Counted from the first letter of the stretch, positions 44,106 through 53,795 are shown. The stretch: DNA of 64,000 nucleotides from UBA9655 sp963704475 (GCA_963704475.1 OY969900.1:310001-374000), one strand, 5' to 3'. Numbers and translations: made by a program. Notes: a model not told the origin generated them from the letters alone.

Positions 44106-44489
44106 CTAATAGGTAGGGAGAGTTTGTGTGACGCTTGTTGTTATTGTGATGGAAGACAGAGATGTTAGGTATGTATAGAAGGGCGTGTAGGTAAAAGTTC
44201 CCGTAATTGTTACAGGACTCGTGCCACTTACTGTATACGTAAAATTAGAGCTTGTCGCTCCTCCAGCCAGAGCTGCACTTTCAATGGCAGAGGCTGAACT
44301 CGTGTTATGGACAAAAGCGTAGCGTGCCCCATAAGATGCTCCATATTCAAGGGCTGAATACCCCCATAAAACATATCCGAGTTCAATAATAGAAAAAACA
44401 AAAGCAAGAAAAACGGGCAATATGAGTGCAAATTCAATGGCGGCAGTTCCAGAAGTATCGTGGCGAGGAATCGCGAATAAGTTTGTCAT
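44106..44489 (-). CDS. TadE-like pseudopilin (1)
   Basis: The 127-aa product has the TadE N-terminus DTSGTAAIEFALILPVFLAF, with a type III prepilin cleavage site after Gly and Glu at +5, and then one membrane helix. The rest is a Ser/Thr-rich domain likely outside the inner membrane (SSASAIESAALAGGATSS). It is the last gene of the minus-strand tadE-tadE-tadG block. TadE/F pseudopilins help start or anchor the Flp fibre. Confidence 0.85.
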   Translation of the reverse strand: MTNLFAIPRHDTSGTAAIEFALILPVFLAFVFSIIELGYVLWGYSALEYGASYGARYAFVHNTSSASAIESAALAGGATSSNFTYTVSGTSPVTITGTFTYTPFYTYLTSLSSITITTSVTQTLPTY

Positions 44490-44498
44490 TATCTTCCT

Positions 44499-44960
44499 CT
44501 AATTCGTTCTAATATAGGCGCTAGCCGTTGTTGGAAATGGATTTGTAAGCACAAAATCAAGGGCAATAAGGCTGACACTACTTATAGCTGTAACATACAT
44601 ATAAGTTCCAAGAGTTCCCGTACAACTCGCTGTACATGCAGCTGCAGTTGGAAGGCCTGAAGGAGCCCCAGAGGTCGGATAACATATACACTCTTTTGTT
44701 GCTGTTACCGTAAGAGGACTAACGCTTGGATTCGTGATTGTATTCGTCATCGTCGTTTGAACAAGTGCCGCTGTTCCCGCATTGCCAAAAGCATACAGAA
44801 CTCCTGCACTTGTAATGGCATTCAATTGATTCTGATTCCCAAGGATAAGACCAAAGTTAATAACACCCGAAAGAAGTAAAAAAATCACCGGTAAGACCAG
44901 TGCAAATTCAACTGCGACATTGCCGTGGAGATTTTTTAGAAAAGTATCACTCTGTCTCAT
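44499..44960 (-). CDS. TadE-like pseudopilin (2)
   Basis: The 153-aa product starts MRQSDTFLKNLHGNVAVEFA. Prepilin processing after the Gly would leave NVAVEFALVLPVIFLLLSGV, with the Glu in place. The C-terminal domain has four cysteines (ATKECICYP, AAACTASC) that may form disulfides. It lies 10 bp upstream of the other tadE-like gene and 13 bp downstream of the tadG-like gene, so the three form one operon. It corresponds to TadE/TadF of other Tad loci; which one cannot be told. Confidence 0.85.
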   Translation of the reverse strand: MRQSDTFLKNLHGNVAVEFALVLPVIFLLLSGVINFGLILGNQNQLNAITSAGVLYAFGNAGTAALVQTTMTNTITNPSVSPLTVTATKECICYPTSGAPSGLPTAAACTASCTGTLGTYMYVTAISSVSLIALDFVLTNPFPTTASAYIRTN

Positions 44961-44973
44961 TTACACTTCTACC

Positions 44974-46278
44974 TTATTGAACTAATTGAATCGAGTTACT
45001 TCCAAGCGCGCTCTGTCCTGCTGCACAAACGTTTCCAAAAGTGGACCCGCCGCTAAAAGTAGCAGTGCTTGCTATAAGTTGAAGACAAGCATTTGTGGCA
45101 GAAGCGCCATTAGAAAAAGAAACAGCTGAATTAGGAAAGTAAAGAGTCCCAGAAATATTTAACGTAGCTCCTCCTGCTATTGTTTCCGTTTCAAGCGGTT
45201 GGAGAGGATTAGGATCTGAAATAAGGGTTAATCCAGCCGTTGACCCTGTTGTGGGCGGTGAAAGAGTAACCGTTGTCCCATTATCAATTGTGATTGTACC
45301 AAATGGAGAGTTTGAAGAAGTTGTATTTGTCATAATAATCGTAACACCCGTACCCTTAACGGTTGATCCCCCGTCTATTGTAAGATTCCCTGTTCCATTT
45401 TTATTATCAATATAATAAATGCCGGGATTTAATGTAACTGTTGCCCCATTGCCTATAGTAATTCCACAATACACCCCTGGATTTTCGGAGGTAGTTTGTC
45501 CACCCCCAACGTTAATGCTTGATGTGCAGGGTCCACTGGGAGAAGGTACTGTAAAACCAGAAAGAGGATTTGTGACAGCTGGTACACCTGTTACGATGTT
45601 GTTTGCTGTTGGAGATGTGTTAATGGATCCGCCATTATTTACTTGATCGCCTCCAACAATCGCTAATTTTTCTACATTTAATGTCGCCCCACCCGTCACA
45701 GAAACAGCGCTACCAGAGCTAGAGTTTACAGTAACACCACAACTGCTCATTCCCTCGACTAAAGACACTGAAGCCCCATTACTTAACGATAGGTCTGTAC
45801 CTGTCGTTCCTAAAAGCGTCAAACAACTAGATACTGTACTTCCTGTAGCCACCGCTGTTACCTTAATATCTGGAGCTGTTATTCCCAATAGGGGAGACAA
45901 ATAACCCGTGGCTTGTTGTGAAAGGGTCACTTGAATGGCACTCGTATTTCCTGCATAGGTGCCACTTGTTGGAGGATTACTTACAGTAATTGTACAATGA
46001 TTAGCGCTCGTACACCCGTTAAGGCCCGCATCATAGGTTGCATATGTAGTGACATTCTGGCCTTTGCTTAAGGCAAAAGCTCCCCCCACAGCGCCTGCAT
46101 CTGCGGCTATTTGGAGCTGCCTTCCTTGTGAGTACCAAAGCCCCACATCAATGGCAAGACCCGCAAATCCCGCAAGAACAGTAAAGAGCAGTGCCGTCAG
46201 AATAGCAATCCCCCCTTTGTCTTCTGAATACAAGCAAGGAAGTAGCTTCAAGTAATTTGTTATCATTGTCTCTCTCAT
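44974..46278 (-). CDS. TadG-like Flp pilus assembly protein
   Basis: This 434-aa protein carries the TadG/Flp N-terminal domain (EDKGGIAILTALLFTVLAGF, AIDVGLWYSQGRQLQIAADA) with one membrane helix. A long Gly/Ser/Thr/Asn-rich region follows with repeated short strands (SVSVTGGATLNVEKLAIVGG, ITIGNGATVTLNPGIYYIDN, TLTIDGG-like), suggesting a beta-solenoid. No von Willebrand A domain (MIDAS DxSxS) is visible, unlike classic TadG. GAGAGA precedes ATG 46266 (MITNYLK), which may be the true start. It leads the minus-strand block. Confidence 0.85.
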   Translation of the reverse strand: MRETMITNYLKLLPCLYSEDKGGIAILTALLFTVLAGFAGLAIDVGLWYSQGRQLQIAADAGAVGGAFALSKGQNVTTYATYDAGLNGCTSANHCTITVSNPPTSGTYAGNTSAIQVTLSQQATGYLSPLLGITAPDIKVTAVATGSTVSSCLTLLGTTGTDLSLSNGASVSLVEGMSSCGVTVNSSSGSAVSVTGGATLNVEKLAIVGGDQVNNGGSINTSPTANNIVTGVPAVTNPLSGFTVPSPSGPCTSSINVGGGQTTSENPGVYCGITIGNGATVTLNPGIYYIDNKNGTGNLTIDGGSTVKGTGVTIIMTNTTSSNSPFGTITIDNGTTVTLSPPTTGSTAGLTLISDPNPLQPLETETIAGGATLNISGTLYFPNSAVSFSNGASATNACLQLIASTATFSGGSTFGNVCAAGQSALGSNSIQLVQ

Positions 46279-46578
46279 CAGAAAAGATCACAAAATGATT
46301 CTCTTCATTTGATTTCTTATTATAAATTGGTTAACTAAAAGTTAAATATTTAGTCCTTGGAATAGCATAAGGAGATTTTTTACCACACCCAGACCCCATA
46401 AGTGCAGAAATTACAGGATTTACAGTGCCATTCACGCCAATCTCGACAAGAGATTGCTATGTGTTTCTCTCTTGAACAACATCTTTGGAACACTAAAAAA
46501 GATATCATAAGAAGGTGGTTTTTTTTATGAAATGTGTTACTGTTCTGAAAAATTACAATTAAAAATCGTAGGCGAAAT
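46279..46578. other. Divergent intergenic region between tadG and tadD
   Basis: About 300 bp separate the two halves of the Tad locus and should hold both promoters. AT-rich blocks at 46310-46350 and 46500-46560 fit this. Short frames inside it have no coding character. I see no RNA gene. Confidence 0.4.
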
Positions 46579-47397
46579 GTGTCTATAAAATTCTCAAGAT
46601 ATTTCAGCATCTTATTTTTATCCTCCCTTTTATCAGGATGTATTGAAGACATGGGAGTTCCTCCCTATAAAGACTCACCCACGCTTAAGACAGCAGAAAT
46701 GGCACGTGCTCGGAAAGATCTCCCTCAGGCGATTCACGATTATCGCCAGGTGATTCAAGAAAATCCGCAGTGCGAAAAGGCCTATATAGGATTGGGAACA
46801 GCTCTTTTTGAGTCAAATGCTATTGATGAAGCAAAACAAACATTTGAAAAAGCTCTTACTTTATTCCCCAAGTCAGCTTCAGCTTTTATAGGAATGGGGG
46901 CGGTCTACTTAGCGTTGAATCAGCCAGAAAATGCTGTAAAATCATTTGATTGCGCACTTGCAATTAACCATTGTGATGCAAAAGCTTTCAATGGACGCGG
47001 TATCGCTCTTGATATGTTAGATGACCCTGAAGGCGCTCAGGAAAATTATCAAGCGGCAATTAAACTTGATCCTGCGAATCTTTCCTATAAAAGTAATTTT
47101 GCTTTATCAATGGCCCTTGCAGGAAAGATACCAGAGGCTATTCATGAATTAGAACTGCTTTCGCGTAGCTCTTGTGCAACACCCAGGATAAGGCAAAATC
47201 TCTCTATCGCTTATGGACTTGCAGGAGATATGAAAATGGCAAAAACAATAGGAGAGATGGATCTTCCAGAAACCATCGTGCGCAGTAATATTGACTATAT
47301 GCGATCCATTCGAAAAACAAAAAAGTATTCAGGGCTCATCCCTGATACGCATACAACACCTTTAAACGAAGGTCGTACGTGGCAAGAGATAGATTAA
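46579..47397 (+). CDS. tadD: TadD-like TPR lipoprotein
   Basis: Starting at a GTG, the 272-aa product has a lipoprotein signal (FLSSLLSGC, Cys21). Tetratricopeptide repeats follow (AIHDYRQVIQENPQCEKAYI, GLGTALFESNAIDEAKQTFE, NAVKSFDCALAINHCDAKAF, GAQENYQAAIKLDPANLSYK). TadD proteins are outer-membrane-linked assembly factors (pilotins) needed for secretin function. The CpaA peptidase gene follows after 1 bp. It heads the plus-strand pilus operon. Confidence 0.9.
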   Translation: MSIKFSRYFSILFLSSLLSGCIEDMGVPPYKDSPTLKTAEMARARKDLPQAIHDYRQVIQENPQCEKAYIGLGTALFESNAIDEAKQTFEKALTLFPKSASAFIGMGAVYLALNQPENAVKSFDCALAINHCDAKAFNGRGIALDMLDDPEGAQENYQAAIKLDPANLSYKSNFALSMALAGKIPEAIHELELLSRSSCATPRIRQNLSIAYGLAGDMKMAKTIGEMDLPETIVRSNIDYMRSIRKTKKYSGLIPDTHTTPLNEGRTWQEID

Positions 47398-47398
47398 A

Positions 47399-47947
47399 AT
47401 GATGCTTCTTTTTATCAAAACTGTATACGTTCTAATCAATATATTAATTGGGGTGTATGATTTTAGTTTTTATCGTCTTCCCAATATCCTTTTAGGACTA
47501 CTTATTATTCTTTATGGATTTTATGCCTCTCTTTATCTGGAGGCTGACGTTATTTTAAGTTCTTTAGGTATTTCTTTGATCGTACTTATCTTTAGTTTTG
47601 GTCTTTATGCTTTTAAATTTATTGGGGCAGGAGATGCAAAATATTTAGTTGTCGCTTCTCTTTGGGTAGGATTCCACAATATCTTTATCTTTTTTCTTAC
47701 TTTTTCTCTGATTGGAGGACTTTTAGGGGTGGTCTATTTGGTACTTTCAACGCACATGGCATGGCTTTCAGATCGGCTATGGCGTCAGTTTCAAAAACTT
47801 GAAGGACGTTATCCTTTCTTTGCACATATATGGAGTGGAAGCGGTACGGGTCCTGAAACAAAACGCGAAAATATAAGTTCTCGTGTTGTCCCCTACGGAA
47901 TTGCAATTGCCGGTGGTGCTCTTATAACAATTCTATACAATCCTTAA
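47399..47947 (+). CDS. cpaA: Prepilin peptidase CpaA/TadV
   Basis: This 182-aa integral membrane aspartyl peptidase processes Flp and TadE/F prepilins. Its two catalytic Asp motifs are visible: GVYDFSFYRLPN near residue 19 and the GAGDAKYLV (GxGD) motif near residue 77. About five or six membrane helices follow from the sequence. It lies 1 bp after tadD and 27 bp before cpaB, in the usual Tad operon. Confidence 0.93.
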   Translation: MMLLFIKTVYVLINILIGVYDFSFYRLPNILLGLLIILYGFYASLYLEADVILSSLGISLIVLIFSFGLYAFKFIGAGDAKYLVVASLWVGFHNIFIFFLTFSLIGGLLGVVYLVLSTHMAWLSDRLWRQFQKLEGRYPFFAHIWSGSGTGPETKRENISSRVVPYGIAIAGGALITILYNP

Positions 47948-47974
47948 TAACATTTATAAGGAAAAAGGTCAGAA

Positions 47975-48880
47975 ATGAAGCTTAGGGATATCATTGGTTT
48001 AATCATAGCACTTATTTTAGCTATTAGCGTAGCTATTATTGTGCGTATTTTTTTTGAAAAACGCAGTACTTCAACACCCGTAACGGTCTCAAATGTTCCA
48101 CAAAAGCAGCAAGTAACAAAAATTCTTGTTGCAAACAAAAACCTATCTGAAGGTGAGCTCGTCAAATTAGGAGATTTGACGTGGTTAGAATGGCCCAAAA
48201 CATCTCTTAATCCAGCCTATCTCACTGAAGATTCAGCAAACCTTGAAAATTTTACAGGTTTTGTTGTTAAGATCCCTCTTGCTCAAGGCGAACCTATTGT
48301 TCGAAATGCTTTTATACAGCAAGGAGATAAAAGTGCCCTTTCTGCTGTTCTAGAACCAGGCAAACGGGCAGTATCAATTGATGTATCTTCTGCAACAGCA
48401 AATAGCGGTCTTATCAATCCGGGTGATTTTGTAGATGTTATTTTATCTTTTATTGGCTCTAAAGGAAATACTCAAGAAGCCGTAGAAAGTGAAACACTTT
48501 TGAAAAACATCAAAGTATTAGCAGTTGATTCAGATCTTTTAGCGCCTGAAGGGAAAATCACGACTCCTCATGTTATTACGCTTGAAGTTACACCTGCGCA
48601 AGCTGAGGTTCTGATGTCCGCAGTCAAAAAAGGGACTATAAGCCTTAGTTTGCATAGTCTCGCTAAAGACAACGCTACTCCTCTTGTAGAACAGGCTGTA
48701 AAGAAAAAAGAAACAGAAGTTGCGACTGAAAAACCAAAAACAGATAAAGTTACTATAATACGGGGAAGTGTCACGAGCATTATAGATTTCCAAGAATTTT
48801 TGCCAACAAATCAAGCACCAGCGCCAGAAAATCAAGCGCTTCCACCAGCAGATCAACCTCTTCTTAAAAAGATAAAGTAA
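47975..48880 (+). CDS. cpaB: Flp pilus assembly protein CpaB/RcpC
   Basis: This 301-aa protein has an N-terminal membrane anchor (IIGLIIALILAISVAIIVRI) and an SAF domain (VTKILVANKNLSEGELVKLG, FTGFVVKIPLAQGEPIVRNA). A RcpC core follows (RAVSIDVSSATANSGLINPG, DFVDVILSF). The C-terminus ends in a Pro/Gln/Ala-rich tail (QAPAPENQALPPADQ). CpaB lies in the periplasm and modulates secretin assembly. GGAAAAAGGTCAGAA precedes the ATG; cpaC starts 3 bp after its stop. Confidence 0.93.
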   Translation: MKLRDIIGLIIALILAISVAIIVRIFFEKRSTSTPVTVSNVPQKQQVTKILVANKNLSEGELVKLGDLTWLEWPKTSLNPAYLTEDSANLENFTGFVVKIPLAQGEPIVRNAFIQQGDKSALSAVLEPGKRAVSIDVSSATANSGLINPGDFVDVILSFIGSKGNTQEAVESETLLKNIKVLAVDSDLLAPEGKITTPHVITLEVTPAQAEVLMSAVKKGTISLSLHSLAKDNATPLVEQAVKKKETEVATEKPKTDKVTIIRGSVTSIIDFQEFLPTNQAPAPENQALPPADQPLLKKIK

Positions 48881-48883
48881 ATA

Positions 48884-50386
48884 ATGGAAAAACAAACTGC
48901 ACATAAACGACGATACAAGGCCTGGGGTAAGAAAAGTCTTTCTATGCTTTATGTTTTAGGATTTTTGATTATTTCTTTTAATCTTGCTTGTGCGGAAACA
49001 ATTAATTTAGAAATAGGTGATGCCAAAAGCTTAACGTTTGAGACAAGTGTTTCAGAGATTTTTATCTCCAATCCCGAAATTGCTGACGTTCAGCTCAGCA
49101 GCCCTCATCAAGCTTATCTTTTTGGAAAGAACCCGGGGGTAACAAAATTTTTTGTTATGAACAACAAAGGAAAAGAATTATTAAAAGCGACTGTTATCGT
49201 TAGCCATAATATTTCTCATTTAAAAGAACTAATTTCTCCTTACGATCCTTATGATTTAGTGGAAATACGTTCTGTCCCAGGAGCCATTGTTTTAGAGGGG
49301 CAAGCCGAATCTCCCAAAATAGCTCAGGAGATTGTCTCTCTTATTACACAGGCCTTTGGAAAACAAGCCGCCAAAGGTAAAGAAACAGGAGCAGAAGCAG
49401 GGGGAGCAACAATCATTAACCGCCTTGTGGTCAAATCTCCAGTACAGGTTCATTTAGGTGTTAAGGTCGCAGAAGTGAGCAGAAAAGTAATTAACGCTCT
49501 TGGCATTAACTGGCAAACAGCTCTTGCCAATGCGGGGAGCTTTAATTTGGGTACTTTAACGGGTATTGCTCCTTTCACATCGCTTAACGGCACTTCTACT
49601 GACATATCTCTCAGCAAAACGGCAAATGTCTTAAATATGGTCCCCACAACCGTAGATTCGATTTCAAACGATGGGATTGGCTTAAATCTAACAACCAAAA
49701 AGTTAAATCTGAATGCGTTGATAAATGCTCTCGAACAAGACAGCCTGCTTACGGTTTTAGCGGAGCCCAACCTTGTTGCAATTTCAGGAGAGACAGCAAG
49801 CTTTCTTGCGGGAGGCGAATTCCCCTATCCCGTTCCCCAAGCACTGGGAGTCACAACGATTGATTTTAAATCTTATGGTGTGAGCTTAGCCTTTACTCCT
49901 ACCGTTCTTGATGGGGGCTTAATCAGTATGAAAGTACGCCCAGAAGTCAGTGAGTTAGATAATTCAACTGCAATACAGGTGAATGGTGTCGCTGTTCCTG
50001 GACTTTTGATACGACGCGCTGAAACAACAATTGAACTCGGCAGTGGGCAAACTTTTGCGATCGCAGGTCTTCTCCAAAATATAGATGCGAGTCAGATACG
50101 TTCTCTTCCGGGATTAGGAGATTTGCCTATTTTGGGCCCTCTTTTTCGCTCTAATCAATTTGCAAGACAGGAAACTGAGCTCGTCATTCTTGTAACTCCT
50201 TATCTTGTTGAGCCTGTATCAGGAAAAGAAATGATGCTGCCAACGGATGGATTAACCCCTGCTTCATTTGTCGAACAAATTTTTGAAAGACGTCTTATTA
50301 AAGAAAAATCTCGAAAAGGAGAATCCCCTGTCTTTGGTGCGGGCGGAGTTCGTTTGGTAGGTCCGGCAGGCTTTAGTATTGAATAG
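48884..50386 (+). CDS. cpaC: Secretin CpaC/RcpA of the Tad pilus
   Basis: This 500-aa outer-membrane channel subunit has a signal-anchor (LSMLYVLGFLIISFNLACA) and an N-terminal pilus domain (DAKSLTFETSVSEIFISNPE, DVQLSSPHQAYLFGKNPGVT). A BON-like domain (GAIVLEGQAESPKIAQEIVS) and the secretin core (LLTVLAEPNLVAISGETASF, AGGEFPYPVPQ, IRSLPGLGDLPILGPLFRS, ELVILVTPYLVEPV) follow. All landmarks are intact. It lies between cpaB and a CpaD-like gene. Confidence 0.95.
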   Translation: MEKQTAHKRRYKAWGKKSLSMLYVLGFLIISFNLACAETINLEIGDAKSLTFETSVSEIFISNPEIADVQLSSPHQAYLFGKNPGVTKFFVMNNKGKELLKATVIVSHNISHLKELISPYDPYDLVEIRSVPGAIVLEGQAESPKIAQEIVSLITQAFGKQAAKGKETGAEAGGATIINRLVVKSPVQVHLGVKVAEVSRKVINALGINWQTALANAGSFNLGTLTGIAPFTSLNGTSTDISLSKTANVLNMVPTTVDSISNDGIGLNLTTKKLNLNALINALEQDSLLTVLAEPNLVAISGETASFLAGGEFPYPVPQALGVTTIDFKSYGVSLAFTPTVLDGGLISMKVRPEVSELDNSTAIQVNGVAVPGLLIRRAETTIELGSGQTFAIAGLLQNIDASQIRSLPGLGDLPILGPLFRSNQFARQETELVILVTPYLVEPVSGKEMMLPTDGLTPASFVEQIFERRLIKEKSRKGESPVFGAGGVRLVGPAGFSIE

Positions 50387-50394
50387 GATAAAAA

Positions 50395-51129
50395 ATGAAA
50401 CAGATTATGTCTCTTTATAAGCTAATAAGTCTCCTTATATTTATGGTATTCATGGGCTGCACACCTGAAACGGCTAAATGGACACCCGCAGAGAGCCCAA
50501 AGAAAAATAAGGTAGAACGTGTAGTATTAACTTATGTTGTATCCTACCCCGCAGGCACGAATGCAATAGCAGTTGTGGAAAAGAAAAAACTTCAGCAATT
50601 TTTGAGGGATAATGTCGCACGTCCGTCTGCCGTCCTTATCACTTTATATGAATATGGTGAAAATTCAGAGAAAAGGATAAAAGAAATCAAACGAGAACTG
50701 ATAAAGCATGGAGTATCTCATAAGTTTATTATTGTAGATTATAATAGAAAAGGGGAGAGATGTCAGAATTCTCCAACAGAAATTGAAATTGTTGTTGAAA
50801 AATACTTAGTCATTCCACCTGCCTGTTCTGATTTTTCTCAGCAAATAGGTGACGCAAAGCAAGGTTATAATTCAAGTAATTACAGATGTGCGGTCGAGAC
50901 GAATCTCGGCATGATGGTTGCAAATCCTCTTGATTTGATTCAAGGACGCCCTCAAGATCCTGCCGTGGGATCTGTCATGAGCGCAGCAGTAACCCGTTAT
51001 CTAGAAGGAAGAATAACACCCTTATTAAGCTCCTCAACAACAACGTCCGCATCATCTACATCATCATCATCTGGAGGAGCGGCTGCTGCACCTGCTGGAG
51101 GATCTGGAGCAATTACGGGTACTCAATAG
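50395..51129 (+). CDS. cpaD: CpaD-like pilus lipoprotein
   Basis: This 244-aa protein has a lipoprotein signal (LISLLIFMVFMGC, Cys near residue 22). Its C-terminal part is typical of CpaD: CSDFSQQIGDAKQGYNSSNY, RCAVETNLGMMVANPLDLIQ and GRPQDPAVGSVMSAAVTRY. A Ser/Thr/Gly-rich tail (STTTSASSTSSSSGGAA) closes it. In Caulobacter CpaD is an outer-membrane factor of the Cpa pilus. It ends directly before cpaE. Confidence 0.88.
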   Translation: MKQIMSLYKLISLLIFMVFMGCTPETAKWTPAESPKKNKVERVVLTYVVSYPAGTNAIAVVEKKKLQQFLRDNVARPSAVLITLYEYGENSEKRIKEIKRELIKHGVSHKFIIVDYNRKGERCQNSPTEIEIVVEKYLVIPPACSDFSQQIGDAKQGYNSSNYRCAVETNLGMMVANPLDLIQGRPQDPAVGSVMSAAVTRYLEGRITPLLSSSTTTSASSTSSSSGGAAAAPAGGSGAITGTQ

Positions 51130-52323
51130 ATGCCTCCCTCAAGAACGAAAGAATTTCAAATCGCTGTTTTTCTTGAGAATCCTCAAGATATCGAAACGAT
51201 TCAGCAAGCCCTTAACGCTTTGAATATAAAGAACAGTGATGTGCATAAAGGGGGAGTAAAGGAAGCCATCAGCCTTTTTTTGCATCAAAAATCCCCTAAA
51301 TACCTTATCATTGATATCTCTAAATCAGACATGCCAGTGTCTGATTTGAGTCAGCTTGGGGATTTGTGTGATCCTGAAGTTTCTGTGATCGCCGTTGGTG
51401 CCAAAAATGATGTAGGGCTGTATCGAGACTTAATGAAACTGGGTATTTTTGATTATCTTGTTAGTCCCTTATTTTCCGATATCTTAGCGCGATCTCTTAA
51501 ACTCTTCCTTTTTGGGGAAGAGGATAGCAAAAAATCTCACGCAAAATTTGGTAAAATCGTTGTCTTTGTTGGCGCGCGAGGTGGCGTTGGAACAACACTT
51601 CTTGCAACAAACTTTTCAACCCTTGTTTCCACAGAAAAAGCCAGGCGCGTTATTCTTTTAGATTTAGACTTTCACTTAGGAACTGCTTCATTATATTTAG
51701 ATTTAAAACCAAATAATGGCTTAAGAGATATCCTAGAAAATCCTGATCGTATCGATCCACTTTTTATTGAACGTCTTTTAATTCCCGTCAATGATCGCTT
51801 ATCTATTGTAAGTTCGGAAGAAGATCTTAAAGAAAAAATTCTTTTAAAAAACGAAAGCATTGAAATATTTCTAGAAAGTCTATCAAAACACTCTCATTAC
51901 GTTGTAGTAGATACCCCTCATTATTCTAATGGTATTACGGAAAAAACAATTGCTCATGCGCATATTATGGTTCTTGTCACAGATCCTTCTCTTGCGAGCC
52001 TCAGAGATGCCGGTCGTTTTCTTCGCCTTTTCGGAGCAGAAGAAGGGGGACGGAAAGTTGTTATAGTTATGAATAAGCTTGGCCTTTATGATAAAGGAGA
52101 AGTCAAAGTTGCCGATTTTGAACAAACTCTAGCCCACAAAGTTAATCACGTGCTTTTGTTTGATAAAAGCAATCCCCTGGATTTTATTAATCGTGGAAAA
52201 ATGCTTGTAGAAGAAAAAAGCGCTCTCTCTAGCTCTATCAAGAACTTAGTCGATGACGTGATTGGCTCAGTTGCATCTGAAGTCAAAACAAATTGGTTCC
52301 TTGACTTTTTTAAAAGAAATTAA
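51130..52323 (+). CDS. cpaE: Tad pilus localisation ATPase CpaE/TadZ
   Basis: This 397-aa protein has an N-terminal atypical receiver-like domain (residues about 8-125, with YLIIDISKSDMPVSDLSQLG). A ParA/MinD-type ATPase domain follows, with a deviant Walker A (VGARGGVGTTLLATNFS at about residues 147-163), VILLDLDFHLGTASLYLDL and VVVDTPHYSNGI. TadZ/CpaE proteins place the pilus at the pole. The Lys of the signature Walker motif (KGGxGK[ST]) is replaced, as is usual in TadZ. It abuts cpaD and precedes cpaF. Confidence 0.93.
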   Translation: MPPSRTKEFQIAVFLENPQDIETIQQALNALNIKNSDVHKGGVKEAISLFLHQKSPKYLIIDISKSDMPVSDLSQLGDLCDPEVSVIAVGAKNDVGLYRDLMKLGIFDYLVSPLFSDILARSLKLFLFGEEDSKKSHAKFGKIVVFVGARGGVGTTLLATNFSTLVSTEKARRVILLDLDFHLGTASLYLDLKPNNGLRDILENPDRIDPLFIERLLIPVNDRLSIVSSEEDLKEKILLKNESIEIFLESLSKHSHYVVVDTPHYSNGITEKTIAHAHIMVLVTDPSLASLRDAGRFLRLFGAEEGGRKVVIVMNKLGLYDKGEVKVADFEQTLAHKVNHVLLFDKSNPLDFINRGKMLVEEKSALSSSIKNLVDDVIGSVASEVKTNWFLDFFKRN

Positions 52324-52380
52324 AGTAATTTTAATATTTCTCTACCTATACTCCTCTCATAAACTATCTCTAGAAAATAA

Positions 52381-53790
52381 ATGAGAAGAAAAATGGGAAT
52401 TTTTGGCAAAAAATCAGGAGATTCTGACAAAGGTGAAACGACTGCTCCAGAAAACAATGAAAAAAAAAACTCCCCCGTTTTTGGTGAAGTCCCTCCTCTT
52501 TTGCATTATGAAGATGATGTTCTAAAATCCTTTAAAATGATGGCGTATGAAACGCTTATGGAACGAATTGATCTTATGGCAGCTAATAAAATGGCGCCAG
52601 AGGAATTGCGCCGAGAGGTCGAACATTTTATTGCTGAGTTATCTGCTGAAAAGAAGCTTCAAATAAATGCGAAGGAACAACGGCAACTCGCTGCATCTCT
52701 TGTAGATGACATGATCGGTCTTGGTCCTTTAGAAAAAATTCTTCATGATGATTCAATAACGGATATCTTAGTAAATGGCCCAAATGATGTCTATATAGAA
52801 CGTAATGGAAAGCTCATACGTGCTCCTATTCGGTTTCAAGATGAAGCCCACCTCGAACAAATTGCACGACGGATTGCCTCCCACGTTGGACGACGCGTCG
52901 ATGAATCAAGCCCTACGGTAGATGCACGTCTCGTGGATGGAAGTCGTGTCAACATTATTATGCCCCCTCTTGCCTTAGATGGAACTGCTATAAGTATTCG
53001 AAAATTTTCTCGAATGAATATTACATTAAAGAAGATGATTGACACTGGATCTCTTTCTGAATCCATGGCAAATCTTTTAGAAATTGCGGCAGCAAGTCGC
53101 CTTAATATATTGATTTCAGGAGGGACAGGTTCAGGAAAAACAACACTTTTAAATGCTCTCTCTCAATTTATTAGCCCCACTGAACGTATTATTACAATTG
53201 AAGATGCTGCCGAGCTCCATCTTCAACAAGAGCACGTTGTTCGCTTAGAAAGCCGCCCTCCCAATATAGAAGGAGAAGGAGCAATCAGCATTCGGGAATT
53301 AGTACGAAATGCCTTACGTATGCGTCCTGACCGTATTATTCTTGGGGAGGTCAGAGGAGATGAAACGATTGATATGCTTCAAGCCATGAACACAGGCCAT
53401 GATGGCAGTATGTCCACAATTCATGCAAACCGTCCTAGAGAAGCTCTCACACGGCTTGAAAACATGGTGATGATGTCTGGAATTGAAATGCCCCCCCGCA
53501 TCATTCGAACTCAAATTGTGGGAGCCATTAATTTGATTGTTCATGTAGAACGCATGCGAGATGGTGTGCGTCGAATTACAGAGATAACTGAGATAACGGG
53601 TTTGGAAGGAGAAGTGATTACCCTGCAAACTCTCTTCAGTTTTGAATTCCAAAAAGAGGGCCAAGAAGAAGGGAAAGCATATATCTACGGCAGCTTTAAA
53701 TCTTCGGGGTTTCGACCTGCGTTTAGCGCGCGCGCAATATATTATGGATTTGAAAAAGAACTCAAAGAGATTTTACAAAAAAAAGAGTAA
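52381..53790 (+). CDS. cpaF: Tad pilus assembly ATPase CpaF/TadA
   Basis: This 469-aa secretion ATPase powers Flp pilus assembly. It has an N-terminal domain with GLGPLEKILHDDSITDILVN, and then the CTD with Walker A ILISGGTGSGKTTLLNAL (about residues 240-257). The Asp box IITIEDAAELHL, Walker B RIILGEVRGDE and the His box TGHDGSMSTIHANRPREAL follow. MRRKMGIFGKK leaves two possible starts (residues 1 and 5). It is cytoplasmic and docks on TadB/TadC, encoded next. Confidence 0.96.
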   Translation: MRRKMGIFGKKSGDSDKGETTAPENNEKKNSPVFGEVPPLLHYEDDVLKSFKMMAYETLMERIDLMAANKMAPEELRREVEHFIAELSAEKKLQINAKEQRQLAASLVDDMIGLGPLEKILHDDSITDILVNGPNDVYIERNGKLIRAPIRFQDEAHLEQIARRIASHVGRRVDESSPTVDARLVDGSRVNIIMPPLALDGTAISIRKFSRMNITLKKMIDTGSLSESMANLLEIAAASRLNILISGGTGSGKTTLLNALSQFISPTERIITIEDAAELHLQQEHVVRLESRPPNIEGEGAISIRELVRNALRMRPDRIILGEVRGDETIDMLQAMNTGHDGSMSTIHANRPREALTRLENMVMMSGIEMPPRIIRTQIVGAINLIVHVERMRDGVRRITEITEITGLEGEVITLQTLFSFEFQKEGQEEGKAYIYGSFKSSGFRPAFSARAIYYGFEKELKEILQKKE

Positions 53791-53795
53791 AAACT

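Noticed and set aside
46380..46652. A 90-codon minus-strand frame in the tadG-tadD gap
   Set aside because: It overlaps the start of tadD and the divergent promoter region and has no coding character.
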